DNA of 64,000 nt from CBDATG01 sp965200145 (GTDB taxonomy: Bacteria > Chloroflexota > Dehalococcoidia > Lucifugimonadales > Lucifugimonadaceae), in NCBI GenBank assembly GCA_965200145.1, contig CBDATG010000002.1:496001-560000 (forward strand). Direction: 5' to 3'. Position 1 is the first letter of the stretch. Each line of letters opens with the position of its first letter. Below are positions 8,488-16,411 of the stretch, piece after piece. The notes below the pieces were generated by a model. It did not search any database. It saw nothing but the letters and a program-made list of their open reading frames with translations, and was not told the DNA's origin. Both the position numbers and the translations under genes were made by a program.

Positions 8488-9825
8488 ATGAACTCTGTGA
8501 CAGTTGAAAACTTCCGTTGTTTTGGAGAGAAGCAGACGGTGCGTCTGGCTCCGTTGACGTTGCTGGTGGGCGAGAACAGCACTGGAAAGACGTCGTTCTT
8601 GGCGTTGATTAGGGCGTTGTGGGACATGGCGTATGATTCACGTACCCCAGACTTCCGCGAAGAGCCGTGGGATCTCGGGAGCTTTGACGAGATCGCGCAT
8701 CATCGCGGTGCTAAAGGAAGTGGGACGGAAAGATTTGATGTCGGTTTCGCTAGGGATTCGGCTGATGGTCCATCGACGACATACTCGTTTTCCCTTGCTA
8801 AAGACGGCTCTGTTCCCGTTCAGGTCGGACGTAGGATTTCAAAGGGAGAGAACTGGATATCTGAGTCTTTGCCGCCCGTTGCGTCTTATGCGTTGAGGTT
8901 GGGGAATGAATCGGGCGAATGGAGGCCTGCCATAGATGGTCCGGAGCCAGGAGCTGATGGAACCGTGACTCCGCCGCTGTGGGTTCTATATTCTCTGACC
9001 TTGTTCAGGCGAGCTGTTGGGATACCGGGAATGATTCCGATTGGTGGTTCGCGCCAAATCGAACCGCACGAGACGGAGGCTCTGCTGGAACTGGCAATGG
9101 ACGCTTCGCGTGCGCCAGGAATTCGGCCGTTCGCCAGCGCACCTGTGAGGTCTAACCCGCTTCGCACCTATGATTCATCGCGGATCAACTTTGATCCCGA
9201 AGGCAACTACGTCCCGATGTACCTGGCCGAGGTTTTCTCGCGTGATCCCGACACATGGGGATTTCTGAAAGGTCGGTTGGAGGATTTCGGTGGACCGGCA
9301 GGCTTATTCGACGAAATTGAAATTAGGCACTTTGGCGACCATGGGAATCCATTCCAGGTCCGCGTCAAGATGCACGGCGAGAGGTCGAAAGGTCCATGGA
9401 GAAACTTGGTTGATGTCGGTTACGGCGTGAGTCAGGCCCTGCCAATAGTCACTGAACTGTGGAGGCCTGACTCACCAGAAACATTCTTGTTGCAGCAACC
9501 TGAGGTGCATCTGCATCCGATGGCGCAGGCGGCGCTTGGTAGTGTGTTCTGCGAGGTTGCGAGTTCTCGCCGGCCACGCCGCCAACTCATCGTGGAGACG
9601 CACAGCGATCACCTGATCAACCGTGTCAGGATGGATGTACGGGATGAGGTTACGGACCTCAAGCCTGATGATGTCATGGTGCTGTACTTTGAGCGCAACG
9701 GGCTGGATGTCAAGATTCACGAGGTGACGTTCGATTCCGAAGGGAACGTTGATGCGCCTGAGGGCTATCGAGGATTCTTTAGGACAGAGCGGGAACGTTC
9801 AATCTGGGGTCCGTTGGGGAAGTAG
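8488..9825 (+). CDS. AAA/ABC-type ATPase of ATPase-PIN cassette, copy 2
   Basis: 445-residue paralogue of copies 1 and 3. Walker A GENSTGKTS at 28-36, Walker B FLLQQPEVHLHP near 332, H-loop VETHSDHLINRVR near 369, DUF3696-like end. The frame is open 120 codons further upstream, but that extension runs over the PIN1 end and the SMP-30 scar in another frame, while the ATG at 8488 gives a protein aligning exactly with copies 1 and 3. Middle residues (about 55-240) diverge from both paralogues and carry GSFDEIAHHRG, a locally conserved patch (GSFDDLVYRGG and GSYDEVAHHRG in the others). Presumed sensor/motor partner of PIN2. Confidence 0.88.
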   Translation: MNSVTVENFRCFGEKQTVRLAPLTLLVGENSTGKTSFLALIRALWDMAYDSRTPDFREEPWDLGSFDEIAHHRGAKGSGTERFDVGFARDSADGPSTTYSFSLAKDGSVPVQVGRRISKGENWISESLPPVASYALRLGNESGEWRPAIDGPEPGADGTVTPPLWVLYSLTLFRRAVGIPGMIPIGGSRQIEPHETEALLELAMDASRAPGIRPFASAPVRSNPLRTYDSSRINFDPEGNYVPMYLAEVFSRDPDTWGFLKGRLEDFGGPAGLFDEIEIRHFGDHGNPFQVRVKMHGERSKGPWRNLVDVGYGVSQALPIVTELWRPDSPETFLLQQPEVHLHPMAQAALGSVFCEVASSRRPRRQLIVETHSDHLINRVRMDVRDEVTDLKPDDVMVLYFERNGLDVKIHEVTFDSEGNVDAPEGYRGFFRTERERSIWGPLGK

Positions 9826-9834
9826 GTTGCATGG

Positions 9835-10320
9835 GTGTGCGGCATCTTGGACGCGAACTCAGCGCACGAGGTATTCGGGACTTCTCTGACGGCCGCAGGC
9901 GAGGACTTCCTGGGTTGGATTAACTCCGACAAGGGGTCGTTGGTTGTCGGCGGCAAGCAACTCGACGAATTGCGGCGAGCGGTCTCAGACAGTTACGAGG
10001 AATGGGCGGAAGAAGCTGTCTTGGATGGGCGACTACGCGTAGCGGACATCTCTAGCGTCGCGGCTGAGACCGACCGGTTGAAGGAATCAGGGGATTGCAA
10101 GTCCAACGATGAGCACGTTATCGCACTCGCAATAATCTCTGGAGCGAGGATGTTGTATTCGCATGACAGGGATCTTCAAGTGGACTTTAAGTCGCTACTG
10201 CCTGGTTTACCTGGGAAGGTGTTTCCGACTGGCACTTCGAAAAACGCGGGCCGCAACAGGAAGGGGATGTTACAAAGTGATGTCCTTTGTTGGCCGAGGC
10301 GATGCAAGCGACGGCGTTGA
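9835..10320 (+). CDS. PIN-domain protein of ATPase-PIN cassette, copy 2
   Basis: 161 residues starting with GTG nine bases after the ATPase stop; the nearer ATG at 9831 is in a different frame. PIN acids: ILDAN, QLDELRR, SNDEHVIALA, SHDRDLQVDF. Ends VLCWPRRCKRRR, keeping the Cys-x4-Cys tail. Outside these motifs it is quite different from PIN1, as expected of partners that have co-diverged with their ATPases. Confidence 0.8.
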   Translation: MCGILDANSAHEVFGTSLTAAGEDFLGWINSDKGSLVVGGKQLDELRRAVSDSYEEWAEEAVLDGRLRVADISSVAAETDRLKESGDCKSNDEHVIALAIISGARMLYSHDRDLQVDFKSLLPGLPGKVFPTGTSKNAGRNRKGMLQSDVLCWPRRCKRRR

Positions 10321-10331
10321 CGCGTAACCAG

Positions 10332-10479
10332 ACCCCAAAAAAATCTGGATCCACGCTTACACTTAGCCAGCCTATTGGGCCGCGGTCGTCTGCGTACCAT
10401 AGGCGGTTGCCGCGGATTGTCATGCCGTGTACTTGGACTGGGTGTGGGACTCTGAATACGTCGTAGCAGCGGCCACCTT
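10332..10479 (-). pseudogene. 3'-end remnant of SMP-30-like gene (scar 2)
   Basis: Second copy of the last about 44 codons of the SMP-30-like gene, minus strand, starting 11 bases after PIN2. A run of seven A replaces the region of the stop codon (DPDFF then read-through). Identity to scar 1 and to the intact gene is high on inspection. Confidence 0.85.
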
Positions 10480-10508
10480 GCTGATGAGAATGCCGCGATC
10501 GGCAGGTA

Positions 10509-10521
10509 TAGAATCGCGGAC
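10509..10521 (+). promoter_or_regulatory. Candidate -10 box and leaderless start of ATPase copy 3
   Basis: TAGAAT at 10509-10514, then 7 bases, then the ATG at 10522; same arrangement as copy 2. Confidence 0.5.
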
Positions 10522-11859
10522 ATGAACTCTGTGACAGTTGAAAACTTCCGTTGCTTTGGAGAGAAGCAGACGGTGCGGCTGGCGCCGTTGACGTTGCTGG
10601 TGGGCGAGAACAGCACGGGTAAGACGTCGTTCTTGGCACTGTTAAGGGCGTTGTGGGATATGGCGTATGCATCAAGGGTTCCGGATTTCAAGGAGCCGCC
10701 GTGGGACTTGGGCAGCTATGACGAGGTTGCACATCATCGCGGTGCTCGCGGCGGTCGAGCCGACACGATAGTTGCAGGATTCACGCTGAACGCGGACGGT
10801 CTCCGCAACGGTGCGCCGAACGAGTTTCGGTTCTCGCTTGCCAAGGATCGGACCGCGCCCGCGCCCGAGTCCAGCTATCGGGCCCGCGGAAAGAACTGGA
10901 TTACCGAGACGCTGTCGCCGACGAAGCCCTATTCGCTAGCCGTGGGGACGAATCGAGGCGCGTGGCATCTGCGGGAGACCGACGACTTTCCAGTGTCGAG
11001 GGATGGATACATTGCACAACACGCGTGGTACATCTTCTCCAGTCGCAGTCGATTCGGGATGGCCGAATTTGATGCCGCCAATGGGTCGCCACCGATGGCG
11101 AAAGAAGATTTCACGAAGATTCGCAAGGTGTCGGAGCGCCACGCACCTGTCCGGAGTATGCGGCCATTCGCAGGCGCCCCGGTGCGTTCCGAGCCTCTGA
11201 GGACTTACGACCCTTCAAGGCTGATAGCCGATCCCGAGGGAGACCATGTCCCCGTGCACTTGGCAGAAGCCAAGGCCAGCGACTCGGACACATGGCAGTT
11301 CCTCAAGCGGGAACTTGAGCGGTTCGGACGCTCGGCTGGTTTGTTTGATGAGATTGACATCAAGCAATTTGGCGATTTTGGAGGTCCCTTTCAGATCCGA
11401 ATAAAAAAACATAATGACGGCTACAAGGGTCCTTGGCGCAATATCGTCGATGTTGGGTACGGTGTCAGTCAGGCCTTGCCAGTATTGACAGAGCTGGTCC
11501 GTCCAGACACTCCGGACATGTTCTTGTTGCAGCAACCCGAGGTGCACCTGCATCCGATGGCGCAAGCGGCACTGGGTAGTGTGTTCTGCGAGGTGGCGAG
11601 TGATCGACGGCCGCGACGGCAGCTGATCGTGGAGACTCATAGCGACCACCTGATCAATCGGGTTCGTATGGATGTGCGCGATGAGGTTACGGACCTCCGA
11701 CCTGAAGATGTCATGGTGCTCTACTTTGAGCGAGTCGGGCTTGATGTAATAATTCACGAGGTGACGTTCGATTCCGAAGGGAACGTTGATGCACCGCATA
11801 GTTACGGTGCCTTTTTCATGGAAGAAATGCACCGCACTCTGTGGAAGAGACGTGTATAA
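10522..11859 (+). CDS. AAA/ABC-type ATPase of ATPase-PIN cassette, copy 3
   Basis: 445 residues with Walker A GENSTGKTS (28-36), Walker B FLLQQPEVHLHP near 332, H-loop VETHSDHLINRVR near 369 and DUF3696-like C-terminus. The first 110 bases of coding sequence after the start differ from copy 1 by only about six substitutions, while the middle is largely unalignable by eye. That mosaic implies either recombination at the conserved ends or strong diversification of the middle. Likely acts with PIN3, whose TTG start is 12 bases downstream. Confidence 0.88.
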   Translation: MNSVTVENFRCFGEKQTVRLAPLTLLVGENSTGKTSFLALLRALWDMAYASRVPDFKEPPWDLGSYDEVAHHRGARGGRADTIVAGFTLNADGLRNGAPNEFRFSLAKDRTAPAPESSYRARGKNWITETLSPTKPYSLAVGTNRGAWHLRETDDFPVSRDGYIAQHAWYIFSSRSRFGMAEFDAANGSPPMAKEDFTKIRKVSERHAPVRSMRPFAGAPVRSEPLRTYDPSRLIADPEGDHVPVHLAEAKASDSDTWQFLKRELERFGRSAGLFDEIDIKQFGDFGGPFQIRIKKHNDGYKGPWRNIVDVGYGVSQALPVLTELVRPDTPDMFLLQQPEVHLHPMAQAALGSVFCEVASDRRPRRQLIVETHSDHLINRVRMDVRDEVTDLRPEDVMVLYFERVGLDVIIHEVTFDSEGNVDAPHSYGAFFMEEMHRTLWKRRV

Positions 11860-11871
11860 CGGGGTCGCGCA

Positions 11872-12357
11872 TTGTGTTCGATAGTTGACGCCGACTCCGC
11901 TGACGTGCTCTTCGGAGATGACCCACCAGAAGGTGCGGCTAGATTCTTGCGTTGGTTGAGCCAAGGGAAGTTTCGACTCGTTATCGGTGGTCGGCGCCTG
12001 GAGGTAGAGTTTCAACGCACCTCGCGCGAAACGCAAGTTTGGATGGCGCAAGCGCAGGCCGCTGGACTCCTTTGGGTTGAGAATTGGGATCGTGTAAACG
12101 AGCGTGAGGCGATGCTCATTCAATCTGGAGCGTGTAGCTCGAATGACGAACACATCATCGCCCTGGCGCAGATCAGCGGAGCGCGCCTGCTTTACTCAGG
12201 TGATCAGATGCTTCATGTAGATTTCCGGGATGCCAGTCTACTTGACAACCCACGCGGCCGCATCTACCCGAGAACTGGAAGCCGCCGTCGACAGGAGCGG
12301 TTGCTGGGTAGCGACGATATATGTGTTACGGGAAGGTGTAGAGCGGAGCACAGATAA
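11872..12357 (+). CDS. PIN-domain protein of ATPase-PIN cassette, copy 3
   Basis: 161 residues from a TTG start. PIN acids: SIVDAD, RRLEVEF, SNDEHIIALA, SGDQMLHVDF. The tail DDICVTGRCRAEHR keeps the Cys-x4-Cys pair. The second residue is Cys as in copy 2 (MC start). The stop lies 16 bases before the convergent SMP-30-like gene. Confidence 0.8.
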   Translation: MCSIVDADSADVLFGDDPPEGAARFLRWLSQGKFRLVIGGRRLEVEFQRTSRETQVWMAQAQAAGLLWVENWDRVNEREAMLIQSGACSSNDEHIIALAQISGARLLYSGDQMLHVDFRDASLLDNPRGRIYPRTGSRRRQERLLGSDDICVTGRCRAEHR

Positions 12358-12373
12358 CGTACCGCGCCGACCC

Positions 12374-13087
12374 CTAAAAATCTGGGTCCATGCTTACGCT
12401 TAGCCAGCCTATTGGCCCGCGGTCGTCTGCGTACCATAGGCGGTTGTCTCGGATTGTCATGCCGTGTACTTGGACTGGGTGTGGGACTCTGAATACGTCG
12501 TAGCAGCGGCCGTCTTCTATTCGTTGGCGGCATACTATGCCGAATGAGGTGTCTGACACCCACATGTGGCCGTCTTCCTCTGCGAATGCTATGCCGTGAA
12601 CGCGGTATCCCGGTGCTTTGAATCGGTGTACTTCTTTCCAGCTTGATGCTTCTACTACGTGCACGAACTGGCTTGGCGGTGATGCGATGTAGATGTATCC
12701 GTCCTTCCACTCCAAGCCGTGATCGCCGGTGGGTTGAGCAGCGCGTCCCATTGAATCGTCGAAGTGCTCGCGAGTTGCGTTGATTCCTGCTCCTGGGGAT
12801 GGGAACTTATCGATCGTGTTGCCGGTTTCACGCTCGACGACGTAGATGTCGCATGAGTAGGTTGACGCTATCCAGACGTTGCCGTCGTCGCTCAAGGTGA
12901 TACCGCTGGAGTGCACCGTCTCAGTTGGTGCTTCCAGTAGAGTCTCGCCGGTCTGCCAGTCGAGTTTGTACATGTGGTTGTTGCCCTGGTCGATGTACCA
13001 GAGTCCGTCGTCCGCCGCCTGTAGTCCGTTGGGCTTCGGACCGGGCGAGACGAACATAGGGATGGGGTCTGCGACTTTGTATGCCAT
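12374..13087 (-). CDS. SMP-30/gluconolactonase-like beta-propeller protein
   Basis: 237-residue beta-propeller with repeating DDGLWYIDQGN, DDGNVWIAS, DGHMWVSDTS, DNRLWYADDRG blades, as in SMP-30/gluconolactonase and NHL-type proteins. No signal peptide. AAAGGA lies 8 bases before the ATG at 13087. It may act with the enolase-superfamily dehydratase encoded just upstream (38-bp gap, same strand) in sugar-acid catabolism; the substrate is unknown. Its last about 44 codons are copied at 8300-8444 and 10332-10479. Confidence 0.8.
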   Translation of the reverse strand: MAYKVADPIPMFVSPGPKPNGLQAADDGLWYIDQGNNHMYKLDWQTGETLLEAPTETVHSSGITLSDDGNVWIASTYSCDIYVVERETGNTIDKFPSPGAGINATREHFDDSMGRAAQPTGDHGLEWKDGYIYIASPPSQFVHVVEASSWKEVHRFKAPGYRVHGIAFAEEDGHMWVSDTSFGIVCRQRIEDGRCYDVFRVPHPVQVHGMTIRDNRLWYADDRGPIGWLSVSMDPDF

Positions 13088-13125
13088 CGTGTTATTCCTT
13101 TACTGAGTTGGTTTGTGTGCGTAGT

Positions 13126-14340
13126 TTACAACGACGAGACTCTCGTCTCGGTCTCCGGGTCGTTGATGAACGAGTCTAGCAACTCTGTGCAGATGCCGGT
13201 TCCTTGCGGGGGTAGGGCATAACCGTTCTCTATTGTTGGCAGTTCGGTTACGATGTCGCGGTACCAGCTGGCGTTGAATGCCCTGACGGTTTCTTGGATC
13301 AGGGCATTGGGTGCGTTGAGCGACAGGTGCACTGAATCCATGAACGTAACTGGTCCCACGCAGTCGTGCGGCGCGATGGGCATGTGGTACGCCTCTGCCA
13401 TCGCCGCGATGCGCTTGGCTTCGGAAATGCCGCCGACCCATGAGATGTCGAACATGCAGATAGTCATTGCCTGCATCTCGAACATCTGGCGGAAAGCCCA
13501 ACGGGTGGCGACGGTCTCCGATGCAGTTACTGCGACATCGGTCGACTTGCGGAACTCGGCCAGAGCCGCGATGTTGTCCGTTGGCACTGGGTCTTCATAC
13601 CAGAATGGAGCGTATGGTTCAACGGCTTTGGCGATGCGGATGGCGGAAGGCAGGTTCCACATCGAATGCATCTCAAGCATCACATCGATCTTGTTGCCGA
13701 CCGCTTCCCTGATCAACCGGAACGGTTCTGCGCACATCTCCAAGTCTTCGCTAGAGATGAACTGTCCGAGTGACTTATCGACGACCTGATCGAATGGCCA
13801 GATCTTCATTGCGGTGTATCCCTCGGAGAGCAGGTCTTCTGCTAGCGCGCCCGCATCGGTCAAGAATGCCTGCTGGTCTTCGTAACGCTCTTCGGGTCGG
13901 TAGTCAACGTCGCCAGTTTTGAGTCTTCCGACACGGTTGACGCCGTAAGAGTAACCCGCGCATGTGTTGTAGACGCGAATCGAAGGCCTGGTGAGTCCTC
14001 CCAGAGCTTCGTAGAGGGGGATTTTGGCGCGCTTTGCGAATAGGTCCCAGAGAGCCATGTCAACTGCGGATAATCCGGACATGTCTGCCGCGCGCGCGAT
14101 AACCTTGCCGCCGTAGCCGTTGAGTCTGTTCCAGTGGAGGTCGAGTTGAGTGGCACCTTTACCGAGCAGGTACTCCGCTGCCTCCTCGTGAATCCAAGCT
14201 TCGACTGTGAGCGGGCTGAAGGAGGTCTCGCCGAGTCCGACATTGCCGTCATCAGTGTGCACCAGTACCCAGATGATCTTGGCGTACGCGGGATTGCGAA
14301 GCGTCTCGATGCGGGTTATGCGCGGGGGATTACTGGGCAT
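13126..14340 (-). CDS. Mandelate racemase/muconate lactonizing enzyme-family (enolase superfamily) dehydratase
   Basis: 404-residue enolase-superfamily enzyme. Metal ligands can be placed in VMLEMHS, YEDPV and TASET; the KIWP Lys and a late PHD His are candidate bases. The pattern suits sugar-acid dehydratases (galactonate/gluconate/mannonate-like) more than racemases, but the substrate cannot be fixed. Divergent from the NHL gene at 14488, with about 150 bp between holding both promoters; no ribosome site was evident before the ATG at 14340. Likely operon with the SMP-30-like gene: a lactonase-like propeller plus sugar-acid dehydratase is a coherent pathway pair. Confidence 0.87.
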   Translation of the reverse strand: MPSNPPRITRIETLRNPAYAKIIWVLVHTDDGNVGLGETSFSPLTVEAWIHEEAAEYLLGKGATQLDLHWNRLNGYGGKVIARAADMSGLSAVDMALWDLFAKRAKIPLYEALGGLTRPSIRVYNTCAGYSYGVNRVGRLKTGDVDYRPEERYEDQQAFLTDAGALAEDLLSEGYTAMKIWPFDQVVDKSLGQFISSEDLEMCAEPFRLIREAVGNKIDVMLEMHSMWNLPSAIRIAKAVEPYAPFWYEDPVPTDNIAALAEFRKSTDVAVTASETVATRWAFRQMFEMQAMTICMFDISWVGGISEAKRIAAMAEAYHMPIAPHDCVGPVTFMDSVHLSLNAPNALIQETVRAFNASWYRDIVTELPTIENGYALPPQGTGICTELLDSFINDPETETRVSSL

Positions 14341-14487
14341 GAGTTGGTTGATCGCGTCGTTGGATTGTTTGACGCAATCACTCTATCAGAGTTGCATGAC
14401 GTTTGTGCGCTGAATCGCGAATTGTGGGATAACATTCATGCAACAGCAACAGCGATCGAGACACATCATGTTGAACAGGGGGAGACC

Positions 14488-15384
14488 ATGACTATTGTAG
14501 GAACTGGCGAATTCCGATATGAAGTAGTGCCAGATTGGCCGAAGATGCCAGAGGCTTGGGAGTTCGGCATGGCATCAGACGTGGCGGTCGATTCTCGCGA
14601 CAACGTCTGGGTCTACAGCCGCGGCGAGTTTCCCGTGACCTGGTGGACGCCGGAAGGTGACTTGGCTGGCAGTTGGGGTTGGGGCATGTCCGATGCGTTC
14701 TTCAAGGAGCCGCATGGGATATACATCGACGGCGACGATTATGTGTGGTTCACGGAGAAGCAGCGTCACACGGTTACGAAGCATGACCGTTCTGGCAAGT
14801 TGTTGCTGGAACTGGGTACTCGAGATTGGGCAGCCGTGACTGTTACGCACGATGGTGTGCACGGCGAGCCGTTCAACTCACCCACGGGAGTGGCTGTTGC
14901 GGCAGATGGTCGAGTGTTCGTCTCGGACGGTTACGGTAATCGCCGCGTGCATCGCTTCGATGCTGAGGGAGATCTCGAGCTGTCTTGGGGTCTGCCAGGC
15001 AAGGGTCCGGGTCAATTCGCGTTGCCGCACAACATTGGCATTGATGACAGGGGTAGAGTGTTCGTTTGCGACCGCGAAAACAATCGCATCCAGATATTCG
15101 ATGCGGATGGCAATTTCATCACGGAGTGGACCGACGTTACGGGGCCGGGGGACGTTCACTTCCGCGGTGACGGCTTTGCGTACGTGATAGAGCAGGGCGG
15201 AGGTCGCGCCGTATCGATCTGGTCGCTAGACGGAGAGTTGATGACCCGCTGGAAGGGCGACGCTGCGGCGGAAGTCCTGGGCGCAGTCCACGGTATCTGG
15301 ACCGATTCGCAGAAGAGCATCTACGTTGCGGAGATCGGCACGCCCGAGAGTGGCCAACGCGTGCGAAAGTATCAGCGCATATGA
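14488..15384 (+). CDS. NHL-repeat beta-propeller protein
   Basis: 298-residue NHL-repeat protein, similar in layout to peptidyl-alpha-hydroxyglycine lyase-like and 6-bladed propeller proteins of environmental bacteria. Blades: SPTGVAVAADGRVFVSD, LPHNIGIDDRGRVFVCD with RIQIFDADGNF, VHGIWTDSQKSIYVAE. The frame is open upstream to 14134 but that part is antisense to the dehydratase; the ATG at 14488 has a strong ribosome site (AGGGGGAGA, 14477-14485). No signal peptide. Possibly part of the same sugar-acid locus; specific role unknown. Confidence 0.85.
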   Translation: MTIVGTGEFRYEVVPDWPKMPEAWEFGMASDVAVDSRDNVWVYSRGEFPVTWWTPEGDLAGSWGWGMSDAFFKEPHGIYIDGDDYVWFTEKQRHTVTKHDRSGKLLLELGTRDWAAVTVTHDGVHGEPFNSPTGVAVAADGRVFVSDGYGNRRVHRFDAEGDLELSWGLPGKGPGQFALPHNIGIDDRGRVFVCDRENNRIQIFDADGNFITEWTDVTGPGDVHFRGDGFAYVIEQGGGRAVSIWSLDGELMTRWKGDAAAEVLGAVHGIWTDSQKSIYVAEIGTPESGQRVRKYQRI

Positions 15385-15531
15385 TCGTGCACGGAAGCGC
15401 GACCAGCTAGAGTTGGGATAGATGAGGTCGGCTACTCGTGAGAGGGCAACGCGAGTTGTAGGCAATCGCAAAGCGACCGGCTGCGAACACCCGAAACGTT
15501 GATTCCCGCCAGACCAGTCGATGACGTTCCG

Positions 15532-15915
15532 CTAGCGGCCGAATCTCACGTACGATCTGATGGCGGCCGGGAATAGGTGCCAGATGATCGCCAACAACAT
15601 AAGATGACCGTATATCGAAAGGGTCGTTCGCACCCATGACGGTGTTCCGCTTCCTTCGCCGTGGAACGCCTCGTAGCCGCCGAACGTAAGCAGTCGGTAA
15701 GAACTCGTGATCGCGTTTGCTATCGTGCCGATGAGCGAGTTCTCCGACCAGATGTCAAGCGTGAAATCCATCTTTTCCGGCGTGAAGGCGTTGATGAACT
15801 CCATCACCGCCAACGGCGGAAAATCGCCTGCGCCCTGACCAGTTATCCACTGTGCCGCCGACTCATACACCGCCACCACGAAATGCACTACAACGAAAGC
15901 GATGACGCATTTCAT
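15532..15915 (-). CDS. Small hypothetical membrane protein
   Basis: 127 residues. Begins with a hydrophobic segment (CVIAFVVVHFVVAVYESAA, possible signal anchor) and ends with a second one (HLMLLAIIWHLFPAAI). AGGAG lies 5 bases before the ATG at 15915; a GTG at 15921 is also in frame. Sits 18 bases after the CopD-like membrane gene in the same direction, so likely cotranscribed. Family not recognised. Confidence 0.65.
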   Translation of the reverse strand: MKCVIAFVVVHFVVAVYESAAQWITGQGAGDFPPLAVMEFINAFTPEKMDFTLDIWSENSLIGTIANAITSSYRLLTFGGYEAFHGEGSGTPSWVRTTLSIYGHLMLLAIIWHLFPAAIRSYVRFGR

Positions 15916-15933
15916 CTTCACTCCTGCGTATCT

Positions 15934-16410
15934 CTACGCCAGGGCGGTTTCGACCATCTCGCGCAACACTCCGGCGAGCATGAAGACTATTAGGCCAAAT
16001 CCAAGCAACCAGTTGTAACCCAGTAGTTTGGATGCGAAACCCTCTGATGGTGCTTCTTCGCCTGTTGTGCGTCGGCGGCGCCACACGATGTAGAACATCC
16101 ACAACGCCAAGCCGATCTTTACCGATAGCACAATCGCCCACGCAATTGATGCTTCGTTGCTCTGGATGCGTGAGAACATCAGGATGAGGCCGGTTACGAT
16201 TAACACCGCCACGGAAATGTCAACCATCTCGCGATATGCGGGTTTGATCAGTGACATGGCTGGTGCCATCTGTTGCGGGTACGCCGCGACGAGTGGGGTC
16301 AACGCGAATACATGAAACAGGCTTCCGCCTAACCAAGCTACCGCTGCGATTCCGTGTCCGTAACGGACTGCGAGGGTCAGCCATTCTGCGATTCCGATGT
16401 CAATGAACAT
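15934..16410 (-). CDS. CopD-like integral membrane protein
   Basis: 158 residues with about four membrane segments: RYGHGIAAVAWLGGSLFHVFAL, ISVAVLIVTGLILM, AWAIVLSVKIGLALWMFYIVW and LLGFGLIVFMLAGVL. The HGIAAVAWLGG motif resembles the CopD/PcoD and DUF2269-like group of heme or copper-associated membrane proteins. AGGA 6 bases before the ATG at 16410. Its start region faces the ribokinase start, with the two reading frames nearly touching. Confidence 0.7.
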   Translation of the reverse strand: MFIDIGIAEWLTLAVRYGHGIAAVAWLGGSLFHVFALTPLVAAYPQQMAPAMSLIKPAYREMVDISVAVLIVTGLILMFSRIQSNEASIAWAIVLSVKIGLALWMFYIVWRRRRTTGEEAPSEGFASKLLGYNWLLGFGLIVFMLAGVLREMVETALA

Positions 16411-16411
16411 G

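Larger units (their letters stand above)
8445..10479 (+). repeat. Tandem cassette unit 2
   Basis: Second unit: shared promoter segment (GCTGATGAGAATGCCGCG onward), ATPase copy 2, PIN copy 2 and SMP-30 scar 2. The about 43-base upstream segment is almost identical to that of unit 3, whereas unit 1 has a different, only loosely alignable, upstream sequence. Confidence 0.85.
10480..12357 (+). repeat. Tandem cassette unit 3
   Basis: Third unit: promoter segment shared with unit 2, ATPase copy 3, PIN copy 3; it abuts the intact SMP-30-like gene (16-base gap), which therefore marks the original insertion or duplication boundary. Confidence 0.85.

Noticed and set aside
10176..10691. Overlapping minus-strand frames across scar 2 and the ATPase 3 start
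   Set aside because: They cross unrelated sequence; only the scar portion has homology, in a different frame.
14134..14487. Upstream extension of the NHL-repeat gene
   Set aside because: Antisense to the dehydratase; the ATG at 14488 has a strong ribosome site.
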